Below, one piece after another: positions 27,189 to 35,422 of a stretch of DNA of 35,422 bases. Both the position numbers and the translations under genes were made by a program. Origin of the DNA: Paludibacter sp. (lineage in GTDB: Bacteria > Bacteroidota > Bacteroidia > Bacteroidales > Paludibacteraceae); the NCBI GenBank assembly GCA_020049335.1, contig JAIFKX010000232.1:1-35422 (forward strand). Reading direction: 5' to 3'. The notes under the pieces were generated by a model, which was not told the origin of the DNA, ran no database searches, and saw only the letters and a program-made list of their open reading frames with translations. Within the stretch, counting starts at the first letter, position 1. Every line of letters starts with the position of its first letter.

Positions 27189-28441
27189 TCCGGATTATGC
27201 TTGTATTTAAACGATACTGCAAATAATAAGGCTACAACCATCGAATAAGCAGCAAAACTAAACCAGATTCCTTGCCAATCTTTAACGTGTGTTGTTGGGT
27301 CTTCAAACCATTTTGCTATAACTAATCCGGCAATAATATTACCTAAAACAGCACCTACACCATTAGTCATTAGCATAAATACTCCTTGTGCCGATGATTG
27401 AATTCTTGATTCGGTATTTTTTTCGACAAATAATGCACCCGAAATGTTGAAAAAATCGAATGCCAACCCGTAAATTATACAGGACGAAATAATAAATACA
27501 AATCCTATTTCGGTGTTTTCGGCAATTCCAAATAATCCAAATCGTAGCACCCAAGCAATCATGCTAAAGAGCATCACATTTTTAATCCCAAATTTTTTCA
27601 TAAAAAATGGAATTGCCAATATAAATAAGGTTTCGGATATTTGTGATACAGATAATATTATGGTTGAAAAATTATTTATCAATCCACCAATTTCAAACAC
27701 ATTGGCATCTTGCAAAAAGCTATCACCGTAAGCATTTGTGAGTTGCAAAGCTGCACCAAGCAACAAACTAAACAGAAAAAAGAGTGCCATTTTCTTTTGT
27801 TTGAATAAAACAAAAGCTTCCAATCCTAATTTTTGTGTCCACGTTTTTTTTACATTGCTCACTATAATTGGTTCCTTTTTTAGTGTAGGCAGCAAGAAAA
27901 ACGAGAAGAGGGATAAGCAGAATGCAAAAATAGCCGATATAATAAATGAGACTTTAATACTTTGACCAAAACCCCACTCTTTTGTGAATATATTTGTAAT
28001 CCACATGGCAACAATAAAGCCGATTGTACCCCAAACACGGATAGGTGGAAAATAAGTAGTAGGGTCTTTTCCTTCATCTTTCAAAATCTTGAAACCAATC
28101 GAATTATTTAGTCCAATGGTAGGCATATAAAAACTCATTGCCAATAATAATGTCCAAAAAAACGGTATTGGATTATCAATCAAGGGTAAAAAGCACATAG
28201 TTGCACCAAATAGTAGATGCAAAATGGCAAACACATAATTTGCTTTCCATTTGTCGGCTAAAATGCCAAATAAGGTAGGCATTAAAAGCGAGGCAAATCC
28301 CATAGTGGAAAACACCAAGCCAAATTCGGCGCCATCCCATTGTTTTTCTACGAATCCATAATGTCCCAAAGTCATCATCCACGATCCCCATACGAAGAAT
28401 TGTAGAAAATTCATTATTATTAATCTGATTTTTAAGCTCAT
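27167..28441 (-). CDS. MFS nucleoside permease (NupG/XapB-like)
   Basis: LIIMNFLQFFVWGSWMMTLGHYGF N-terminus typical of nucleoside:H+ symporters; 12 hydrophobic segments. Confidence 0.88.
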   Translation of the reverse strand: MSLKIRLIIMNFLQFFVWGSWMMTLGHYGFVEKQWDGAEFGLVFSTMGFASLLMPTLFGILADKWKANYVFAILHLLFGATMCFLPLIDNPIPFFWTLLLAMSFYMPTIGLNNSIGFKILKDEGKDPTTYFPPIRVWGTIGFIVAMWITNIFTKEWGFGQSIKVSFIISAIFAFCLSLFSFFLLPTLKKEPIIVSNVKKTWTQKLGLEAFVLFKQKKMALFFLFSLLLGAALQLTNAYGDSFLQDANVFEIGGLINNFSTIILSVSQISETLFILAIPFFMKKFGIKNVMLFSMIAWVLRFGLFGIAENTEIGFVFIISSCIIYGLAFDFFNISGALFVEKNTESRIQSSAQGVFMLMTNGVGAVLGNIIAGLVIAKWFEDPTTHVKDWQGIWFSFAAYSMVVALLFAVSFKYKHNPEELRIKN

Positions 28442-28471
28442 ATATTTTTAAAGTTAGAAATTTATTTTTAT

Positions 28472-28552
28472 ACTGCCCCAAGCCCCTAAAGGGGATGTAA
28501 AATAGTTTCGAATAGTATTTTTTCTTACTCCCCTTTAGGGGTTGGGGGCAGT
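28472..28552. repeat. REP/MITE-like palindromic intergenic element, second composite copy
   Basis: ACTGCCCCAAGCCCCTAAAGGGG ... CCCCTTTAGGGGTTGGGGGCAGT inverted arms of about 23 bp. Confidence 0.75.
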
Positions 28553-28577
28553 TATTTCATATTTTCAAATTGAAACA

Positions 28578-29177
28578 TTATTTCTCATCTTTCCGCTTTA
28601 TAGCATCGCGGATATTCACTGCTAGTTCATATTTTTCTTCGTGTAATGCCATGCCTAATAATTCCTCTAAATCTAACATGCTGAGCAAATCGAGTTCGTC
28701 GGAAGTCAAATCTTCTGCATTTACTTCCTCTTCTGTTTCTTCCTTACTTTCTGGAATCAACGTTTCGACTACGGTACCTACAATATCTAAAATTTCGGAG
28801 CTAATATAAATAGGGGCATCGCTTCTCACAGCCAAGGCCACGGCGTCCGAAGTGCGAGCATCAACGATTAAAATCTCCTCGTCATTTTTTCTTATATGCA
28901 ATTCGGAGTAAAACACATCACTTATCATATTGTATATAAGTATCTTGTCGAGTTTTGTGCCGAGCACATTTAATAAATTATTTATCAAATCGTGCGTAAG
29001 TGGACGGGGCGATTTTTTGTTATTTAGCTTCATTGCTATAGATTGGGCTTCGGGTTCGCCTATCATTACCGAAAAACGACGGTTGCCATCTATCTCGCTC
29101 AAAACTAATCCGTAAGTGCCTACAATTGTCTGATTATAAACTAATCCAGTAATCGAAAGTCTTTTTTCATTATCCAT
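28578..29177 (-). CDS. Bifunctional nuclease family protein (DUF151) with C-terminal UvrB/UvrC-like motif
   Basis: SVMIGEPEAQSIAM..RPLTHDL; DARTSDAVALAVRSDAPIY; LEELLGMALHEEKYELAVNIRDAI. Confidence 0.92.
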   Translation of the reverse strand: MDNEKRLSITGLVYNQTIVGTYGLVLSEIDGNRRFSVMIGEPEAQSIAMKLNNKKSPRPLTHDLINNLLNVLGTKLDKILIYNMISDVFYSELHIRKNDEEILIVDARTSDAVALAVRSDAPIYISSEILDIVGTVVETLIPESKEETEEEVNAEDLTSDELDLLSMLDLEELLGMALHEEKYELAVNIRDAIKRKDEK

Positions 29178-29334
29178 ATTTCAACAGTTTTTTGTAAAAG
29201 TCCGCAAATATAAGCAATATTTTAGGAGTATAACGTTTTAGATGCTGTTTTGTGCACTCTTTGAGCCTTAAATATTTCATATTTTTTTTTTACAAAATAA
29301 AAATATCAGTAGCTTATTAATAGAAAATTAGTTG

Positions 29335-29342
29335 TAATTTTG
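29335..29342 (+). promoter_or_regulatory. TAATTTTG -7 promoter box
   Basis: TAnnTTTG about 78 nt before the ORF at 29420. Confidence 0.4.
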
Positions 29343-29419
29343 CACGCCGAATTTTTAAGGTATAAAATTCCAGCAAATAACGGACATTTTTTAGCGAAAT
29401 TAATAGTGTAAAGCTACAA

Positions 29420-29983
29420 ATGAAAACGAACATTCAGCTTGTTATAGAGCGCACATGGGGATTAATGACAGCTACTTCCCTATCGTGGGAAGTTGTTTTG
29501 AATGAAAAAAAGCAGAATTCATTTCAAAAATACTTTTTACCGCTTTTGTTTATTAGCGCTGCTTTAGTGTTGTTTTTTAAAACACTTTACGCTCCATCAA
29601 AACCGATTCAAGTCGGATTTGTTTACGCTGTTATCACCCTCATTTCTTATTTTAGCACTTTTTATCTTGCACGGTATTTTACCGCTACCTTTCTCAAAAA
29701 AAATCATCCAACTACGGATTATTTTCATCTAATCGAAAAATTGGTTTCTTATTCATTTGCAGTAGTTTTTCCAATCAAAATTATCACAACCATTATTCCA
29801 AGCTTATTTTTTCTGCAAATACTCAATGTTTACACCGTATATATTGTATGGGAAGGCTGTCGCATCATTTTTGACATGGACGAAGATGAACGGGGCAAAA
29901 TAATGCTTATTGTTGGCATTTCCATTATGTTTTTACCCGCCATTATCAGCAAGATAATCTTATTAATGATTCCGAGTTTCTAA
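29420..29983 (+). CDS. Integral membrane protein, Yip1-like
   Basis: Five or so hydrophobic helices; overall Yip1-family-like layout. Confidence 0.6.
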   Translation: MKTNIQLVIERTWGLMTATSLSWEVVLNEKKQNSFQKYFLPLLFISAALVLFFKTLYAPSKPIQVGFVYAVITLISYFSTFYLARYFTATFLKKNHPTTDYFHLIEKLVSYSFAVVFPIKIITTIIPSLFFLQILNVYTVYIVWEGCRIIFDMDEDERGKIMLIVGISIMFLPAIISKIILLMIPSF

Positions 29984-29987
29984 CAAC

Positions 29988-30827
29988 TTACAACTTTACA
30001 GTTTTCACAACCGCCCAATTGTTTTTCAACTTCGATTTTTGCAATTCCAGTCCATTTCTATTTGCTTCGGCTTCGATTAGTGGAATGTCTTCGCTATAAA
30101 ATCCACTCATATAAAGTTCGCCACCTGCAGTAAGGCAATTGGCATATTTTTCCATATCGGCTAATAAAATATTACGATTAATATTAGCTAAAATAATATC
30201 AAAATGCATACCTTCTAACAGTTCGGCTCCGCCTTGTTTTACCTCAATTCCGGCTACATTATTCATTGCAATGTTTTCGATGGAGTTTTCGGTACACCAA
30301 CTATCAATATCAATTGCCACTAATTCCTTGGCACCACGCATAGCTGCTAAAATTGCCAACACTGACGTTCCACAGCCCATATCCAATACTTTTTTACTTT
30401 CAACAGACATACTCAATAGCTCACCAATAACCAAACTTGTAGTTTCGTGATGCCCTGTACCGAAAGCCATTTTAGGGTCTATAACAATGTCGTAGCTAGC
30501 CTTTGGTACATTTTTGTGAAACGAGCTGTGTATAACGCATTCATTATCAATAATAATAGGTTCGAAATAGTGTTTTTCCCATTCTTCGTTCCAATTTTTC
30601 GACTCGATGGCTATGGCTTTAAATTCAATTGATGTTTCGAATACAAAATCCGAAATAATTGTATTTAAGGTTTTTTCGTCGAAAAGTTTTTCGGCAATAA
30701 ATGCTTGTAAGCCATTGGCTGTTGGAACAAAAGTATCGAACCCTATTTCGCCCAATTCGGCAGCAAGCACGTCGGCAATGTACTCTTCGTAAGGAGTTAT
30801 AATCAAATCAACTTGAATAAAATTCAT
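29988..30827 (-). CDS. prmA: Ribosomal protein L11 methyltransferase
   Basis: DPKMAFGTGHHETT; VLDMGCGTSVLAILAAMRGA; LANINRNILL; start placed at MNFIQVDLIITP. Confidence 0.93.
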   Translation of the reverse strand: MNFIQVDLIITPYEEYIADVLAAELGEIGFDTFVPTANGLQAFIAEKLFDEKTLNTIISDFVFETSIEFKAIAIESKNWNEEWEKHYFEPIIIDNECVIHSSFHKNVPKASYDIVIDPKMAFGTGHHETTSLVIGELLSMSVESKKVLDMGCGTSVLAILAAMRGAKELVAIDIDSWCTENSIENIAMNNVAGIEVKQGGAELLEGMHFDIILANINRNILLADMEKYANCLTAGGELYMSGFYSEDIPLIEAEANRNGLELQKSKLKNNWAVVKTVKL

Positions 30828-30940
30828 AATCGTGTGTTTTTTTACAAAACTAATTTTATCGAACAAAAAAAAATAGTACTTTTGTATTATTCTCAAGATC
30901 AATTTATTTATGAATGCAATTCGTCCTAACTTTTAATAAA

Positions 30941-31522
30941 ATGAATACACTTTTAAGAAATATCGAAAAATACAAAATTGTGCTGGCTTCTCAGTCGCCA
31001 CGTAGGCAAGAATTATTACGCGGTTTGCAAGTAGAATTTAGCGTAAAAGTAATACATGTCGACGAATCCTATCCGAGCGACATTGTTGGTGTAGATATAC
31101 CCATGTATCTAGCCGAAAAAAAAGCAGATGCCTATACTATCGACGACGAGACATTGCTCATTACTGCAGACACCATAGTATGGCACGAAGGGCAAGTGTT
31201 CGGAAAACCTCACGACAAAGCGGATGCCAAGCGAATGCTTAAACAACTTTCGGGTAAAATGCACGAAGTAATTACGGGCGTTTGTATTCGTACCAATAAA
31301 AAGCGTAAAGTGTTTCACGTAATTTCGGAGGTGCGATTTGCCAGTTTATCCGAAAACGAAATTGATTATTACCTCGAAAACTTTAAACCCTACGATAAAG
31401 CAGGTGCTTATGGAGTGCAAGAATGGATTGGTTACGTTGGTGTTGAACATATCGAAGGTTCGTATTTCAATGTAATGGGACTACCCATACAGCGCGTTTA
31501 CAACGAACTGAAAAGATGGTAG
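30941..31522 (+). CDS. maf: Maf family nucleotide pyrophosphatase
   Basis: IVLASQSPRRQELLRGL; ADTIVWHEGQVFGKP; YDKAGAYGVQEWIG; start placed at MNTLLRNIEKYK. Confidence 0.93.
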   Translation: MNTLLRNIEKYKIVLASQSPRRQELLRGLQVEFSVKVIHVDESYPSDIVGVDIPMYLAEKKADAYTIDDETLLITADTIVWHEGQVFGKPHDKADAKRMLKQLSGKMHEVITGVCIRTNKKRKVFHVISEVRFASLSENEIDYYLENFKPYDKAGAYGVQEWIGYVGVEHIEGSYFNVMGLPIQRVYNELKRW

Positions 31523-31539
31523 GCTATTAAAAGTGAGTA

Positions 31540-33207
31540 TTATTTTGATACTAACTTTCGAGCACGTTCTACTGCATCGTTAATATTCGAAAGAATATTT
31601 TCCTGCCCAAGCATTTTTTCAAGACCCGTATTAACCAATACCAAGCGTACACGCTCGTTTACGCCCGAGAGCAAGACTTGCGTTTTGTCTTTTTTCGACA
31701 TTTTAATAAAACTTTCTAAGTTATGACAGCCTGTGGAATCGATAAACGGCACTTTACGCATACGTATTATGCGAACTTTGGGCTTATCGCCAATTTGTTT
31801 CATCGTTTCCTCAAATTTGCTGGCAACACCAAAAAAGAATGGTCCTTCAATTTCGTAAATCTCAACACCTTCTGGTATCGAAAGTTTTTCGGTAGCATCG
31901 CCCACTTCGGTATAGTCTGTTGTATTTATTTCATCAGTAAATACAGATACGTTTGAAGTTTCGGATATACGACGAATAAACAAAACGACGGCCAAAAGTA
32001 AACCAATTTCGATAGCAATTGTTAAATCAAAAATAACGGTTAGCAAAAAGGTAGTTATCAGCACAGCCACATCGGCTTTGGGATTTCGGAGCAAATTTTT
32101 AAACGTGCGCCACTCGCTCATGTTATAGGCAACCACAATCAACACACCTGCCAAACAAGCCATTGGAATATGCTTTGTTAAATTTCCCAAAAATAGCATT
32201 ATCAATAACAATACAATAGCATGAATTATTCCTGCAATTGGAGTTTTTCCACCATTATTTATGTTTGTCATGGTGCGAGCAATAGCGCCTGTGGCTGGGA
32301 TTCCACCAAAAAGTGGCGTTACAACATTGGCAACACCTTGGGCAATTAACTCCGTATTGGAGTCGTGTTTGTTGCCTGTAACACCATCGGCTACTGTAGC
32401 CGATAGCAACGACTCTATGGCTCCCAAGATGGCAATTGTGAAGGCGGTAGGTATAAGCATTTGTACAATTGCAAAACTTATTTCAGGGGTTTCTGCTTTG
32501 GGTAGCGAGGGGTCGATTGTGAAGCGGTCGCCAATGGTTTCTATACTCGTAATTCCAAATTTGTTTCGCAAAAAATAAACCACTAGTGTAAGCAAAATAA
32601 TTGCGATAAGCGAACCGGGTATTTTTTTAGAAAATTTTGGCATAAGAAAAATGATAGCGATAGAAACAACACCTACGCCCAACGACCAAAAATTTATTGA
32701 GTCGAAATGCTGACTGTAAATTACCCATTTATGAATAAAATCTCCTGGCAGAGCACCAGTGTTCATACCAAAAAGGTCTTTTATTTGTGTGGTGAAAATG
32801 GTGAGCGCAATGCCGCTCGTAAAGCCTACCACTACCGGATACGGAATAAACTTAATAATGCTTCCCAGTTTGAGTAAACCCATTGCAATAAGCATAATAC
32901 CTGCTATAATGGTTGCTATTGCTAATCCGGCAACTCCAAATTCTTGAACTACACCATACACAATAACTATAAATGCACCGGTAGGCCCGCCAATTTGCAC
33001 TTTAGTACCACCCAAAAGCGAGATGATAAATCCGGCTATAACGGCTGTAAAAAGTCCCTTTTCGGGCGACACACCCGAAGCGATACCAAAAGCAATGGCC
33101 AATGGCAAAGCTACAATACCCACAATAATTCCCGACATTAAGTCGGCGTAAAAAAGTTCCTTCGAGTAGTTTTTTAGCGTACTCAATAGTTTTGGTTGAA
33201 AAAGCAT
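31540..33207 (-). CDS. SulP family inorganic anion transporter with C-terminal STAS domain
   Basis: DLMSGIIVGIVALPLAIAFGIASGVSPEKGLFTAVIAGFIISLLGG; STAS RMRKVPFIDSTGCHNLE. Confidence 0.95.
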   Translation of the reverse strand: MLFQPKLLSTLKNYSKELFYADLMSGIIVGIVALPLAIAFGIASGVSPEKGLFTAVIAGFIISLLGGTKVQIGGPTGAFIVIVYGVVQEFGVAGLAIATIIAGIMLIAMGLLKLGSIIKFIPYPVVVGFTSGIALTIFTTQIKDLFGMNTGALPGDFIHKWVIYSQHFDSINFWSLGVGVVSIAIIFLMPKFSKKIPGSLIAIILLTLVVYFLRNKFGITSIETIGDRFTIDPSLPKAETPEISFAIVQMLIPTAFTIAILGAIESLLSATVADGVTGNKHDSNTELIAQGVANVVTPLFGGIPATGAIARTMTNINNGGKTPIAGIIHAIVLLLIMLFLGNLTKHIPMACLAGVLIVVAYNMSEWRTFKNLLRNPKADVAVLITTFLLTVIFDLTIAIEIGLLLAVVLFIRRISETSNVSVFTDEINTTDYTEVGDATEKLSIPEGVEIYEIEGPFFFGVASKFEETMKQIGDKPKVRIIRMRKVPFIDSTGCHNLESFIKMSKKDKTQVLLSGVNERVRLVLVNTGLEKMLGQENILSNINDAVERARKLVSK

Positions 33208-33226
33208 AACTCTATTTTTCTAATTT

Positions 33227-33868
33227 CTAATTTTTACCTTCTATATTAAAACGACACCACTCCGCTATGCCGCATTCGTCGCATTTGGGTTTGCGAGCCA
33301 CACATACATAGCGCCCATGCAAAATGAGCCAGTGATGTGCTCGTGGAATAAGATCTTGAGGTATGTGTTTGATTAATTCGAGTTCCGTTTGCAGCGGATT
33401 TTTCGATTTGGTGGTAAGACCTATTCGTTCAGAAACACGAAAAACATGCGTATCGACAGCCATAGCAGGCTTGTTGTAAATAACCGACGCTATTACATTG
33501 GCTGTTTTTCGTCCTACGCCTGGCAAAGTTTGTAATAAATCGACATCTTCGGGCACCACGCTTCCAAAATCGGATACTAATTTTTTAGCCATTCCCACCA
33601 AGTGTTTTGCTTTGTTGTTGGGATATGAAATGGATTGGATATAATCGAAAACCACTTCAGAGCTTGTTGCTGCCATCACTTCAGCCGTTGGAAAAGCCTC
33701 AAACAAGCGCGGAGTTATCATGTTTACGCGCTTATCCGTACATTGTGCCGAAAGAATAACCGCAATAAGAAGTTCGTAAGGATTGCTGTGATGAAGTTCC
33801 GTTTCGGCAATGAGTTGATTGATTATGAACCAGTCAATAATATGTTTATAGCGCTGTTTTGTTGTCAT
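33227..33868 (-). CDS. nth: Endonuclease III
   Basis: LSAQCTDKRVNMITP; LPGVGRKTANVIASV; CVARKPKCDECGIAEWC 4Fe-4S motif; start placed at MTTKQRYKHI. Confidence 0.96.
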   Translation of the reverse strand: MTTKQRYKHIIDWFIINQLIAETELHHSNPYELLIAVILSAQCTDKRVNMITPRLFEAFPTAEVMAATSSEVVFDYIQSISYPNNKAKHLVGMAKKLVSDFGSVVPEDVDLLQTLPGVGRKTANVIASVIYNKPAMAVDTHVFRVSERIGLTTKSKNPLQTELELIKHIPQDLIPRAHHWLILHGRYVCVARKPKCDECGIAEWCRFNIEGKN

Positions 33869-33928
33869 TTGTAGGCGTAGCCGAAAGATAAAAAAAAATA
33901 CGGCTGTTGTTGATTTGAAAATGATAGC

Positions 33929-33957
33929 AAAGGTAAAACAAATTTTTAGTACATTTG
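33929..33957. promoter_or_regulatory. Closely spaced divergent -7 boxes for nth (minus TACCTTTG) and cdd (plus TACATTTG)
   Basis: TAnnTTTG matches at 33929-33936 (-) and 33950-33957 (+). Confidence 0.45.
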
Positions 33958-33995
33958 TCATTCAAAATTCACTATACATTAAATAAATTTAAAAT

Positions 33996-34478
33996 ATGTG
34001 GCAACGAATTGTCGAAACAAAAGTTTCGGTTTATAGTTTTAATGAATTATCCGAGAGTCAACAGCTGTTGGTCGAAAAGGCTAAAATGCAGCTTGAGAAT
34101 GCTTATGCGCCCTATTCAGGCTTTCAGGTAGGGGCAGCGGTGGAACTGGCAAATAGTGTTGTTTTTGCGGGTAACAATCAAGAAAATTCTGCTTATCCTT
34201 CGGGCTTGTGTGCCGAGCGAGTAGCCCTATTTTATGCCAATGCGCAGTATCCGCAAATTAGGGTCAAAGCCATTGCTATAGCGGCTTTTACCAATGGCGC
34301 ATTTCTAAAATCGCCTGTAACACCCTGTGGCTCATGTCGACAAGTGATGCTCGAAAGTGAAACCAGATTTGATTCGGATATCGAAGTCATTTTATATGGA
34401 ACCGACGAAATTTTCGTTATCCAAAATGTAAAACAATTATTACCGCTTTGTTTCGAAAAATCAAGTTTAAACAAATAA
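33996..34478 (+). CDS. cdd: Cytidine deaminase
   Basis: YAPYSGFQVGAAVEL; SAYPSGLCAERVALF; TPCGSCRQVMLE zinc-binding motifs. Confidence 0.95.
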   Translation: MWQRIVETKVSVYSFNELSESQQLLVEKAKMQLENAYAPYSGFQVGAAVELANSVVFAGNNQENSAYPSGLCAERVALFYANAQYPQIRVKAIAIAAFTNGAFLKSPVTPCGSCRQVMLESETRFDSDIEVILYGTDEIFVIQNVKQLLPLCFEKSSLNK

Positions 34479-34570
34479 GTTAATTGTTGAAAAAAAATTT
34501 TTATCATCGACATTATTGCTGTATATTGCGAACGTTTTAAGAATGGAATGATTGAAAAGCCATAGACGTG

Positions 34571-34954
34571 ATGTCGAAAAAGAATTTGTGTATTGAATAC
34601 TTGCTGAAAAATGCCTCTATTCCGTTATTATGGACGAGTATTGGAACACCACTCGGCTTAGCGGAATGGTTTGCCGACGGAGTAACAGTAGAGGGTGAAA
34701 ATTACACTTTTAATTGGGAAGGAGTGGAGCAAACGGCTCGCCTTATCGATAAAAAAGCAAACAGTTTTATTCGGTTTCAGTGGATTGAAGATGAAGGCAC
34801 CGAAGATCATTTTGAAATTAGAATTGTTAAAGAAGCCATTACAAGGCAATTGTCGCTTTTGGTTACCGATTATGTGGTAGAAAGCGATCGCGAAGATTTA
34901 ATCTTATTGTGGAACAAACAAATTGAAGTCCTCAGAAGAAAATCCGGAATTTGA
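34571..34954 (+). CDS. START-like/AHSA1-like domain protein
   Basis: SIPLLWTSIGTPLGLAEWFADGVTVEGENYTFNWEG. Confidence 0.8.
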   Translation: MSKKNLCIEYLLKNASIPLLWTSIGTPLGLAEWFADGVTVEGENYTFNWEGVEQTARLIDKKANSFIRFQWIEDEGTEDHFEIRIVKEAITRQLSLLVTDYVVESDREDLILLWNKQIEVLRRKSGI

Positions 34955-34995
34955 TATTTAGTTTAACTTTAAATATGTAGTACGTTCAAAATCAG

Positions 34996-35034
34996 AAAAA
35001 CCTCCGTTTTCATTTATTGAAAACGGAGGTTTTT
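34996..35034. terminator. Bidirectional Rho-independent terminator
   Basis: AAAAACCTCCGTTTTCA-TTTAT-TGAAAACGGAGGTTTTT, 17-bp stem. Confidence 0.9.
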
Positions 35035-35111
35035 TTATGAACTAAATTCTCGAAAATAAAAACCGCCCAACTTCGATAGGGAAATTGGGCGGATTTGGAT
35101 TGAATAAATCC

Positions 35112-35422
35112 TTATTGAGCACTTACATGGCTAAAATAAAAACCTTTTGCAAGTTGTGGATTTCCTTGAAAAGAACCTTTTGTTGCAATTACAGTAAGTG
35201 TGTCACCCACTTTAAGTACTTTGGCAGTCACCAAACCTTTTCTGAAATCGCCGGTCGCTCCAAAGCCAGGATAGCATCCATACATATACATTTCACTTGC
35301 TCCATCCTGTAAAGTCATGTTCCCGTAAACGTCACTTGCTATCGATTTAATAACGCCGGTCACCATAAAGTATGCGTTAGCATCGTCTGCTTTAGTAAGC
35401 ATTTCAGCAATTGTAGCAGTAC
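35112..35422 (-). CDS. OB-fold domain-containing protein, N-terminus cut by window edge
   Basis: Frame stays open to the window end (...TAIAEMLTKADDANAYFMVTGVIKSI...); the Met at 35402 is probably internal. Confidence 0.7.
   Translation of the reverse strand, partial: TATIAEMLTKADDANAYFMVTGVIKSIASDVYGNMTLQDGASEMYMYGCYPGFGATGDFRKGLVTAKVLKVGDTLTVIATKGSFQGNPQLAKGFYFSHVSAQ

Noticed and set aside
16568-28552. CRISPR array made of the CCCC-GGGG palindromes
   Set aside because: Copies are scattered kilobases apart without regular spacing or spacers, and no cas genes are visible.

Overview
Chromosomal window from an AT-rich member of the Bacteroidota, inferred from the T9SS genes, TAnnTTTG-type promoters and family composition. 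Most of it is ordinary housekeeping or cell-envelope content: phytoene synthase (cut at the left edge), a MarR-type regulator, a 2461-aa secreted beta-helix protein with a T9SS C-terminal domain, a DUF59 Fe-S assembly protein, a thioesterase, RRM RNA-binding protein, RidA, PorT, uridine kinase, a PolB-like exonuclease, an MltF-like transglycosylase, 6-phosphogluconolactonase/G6PDH, a nucleoside MFS transporter, bifunctional nuclease, PrmA, Maf, SulP, Nth, cytidine deaminase, a START-like protein, and an OB-fold protein cut at the right edge. The accessory part is about 10.35-14.85 kb. It contains a class II-like Fic protein and a two-gene AAA-ATPase + RloB (TOPRIM-like) module resembling RloAB/AbiL-type phage defence. 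The whole block lies between two diverged direct copies (about 110 bp) of the promoter and 5' end of the downstream DUF4153-like gene. The ATPase/RloB operon is itself bounded by a near-perfect 16-bp inverted repeat (TGTTAGCAGTANGATT). A short tandem repeat resembling an IS21-family end lies beside the left direct repeat. Other structure not explained by genes: palindromic REP/MITE-like intergenic elements (CCCCTAAAGGGG family), heptameric tandem repeats just after stop codons, a GAGACG-type triple repeat, and a long RRM-gene leader carrying an anti-Shine-Dalgarno-like sequence. All calls were made by reading the sequence; no database search was possible.
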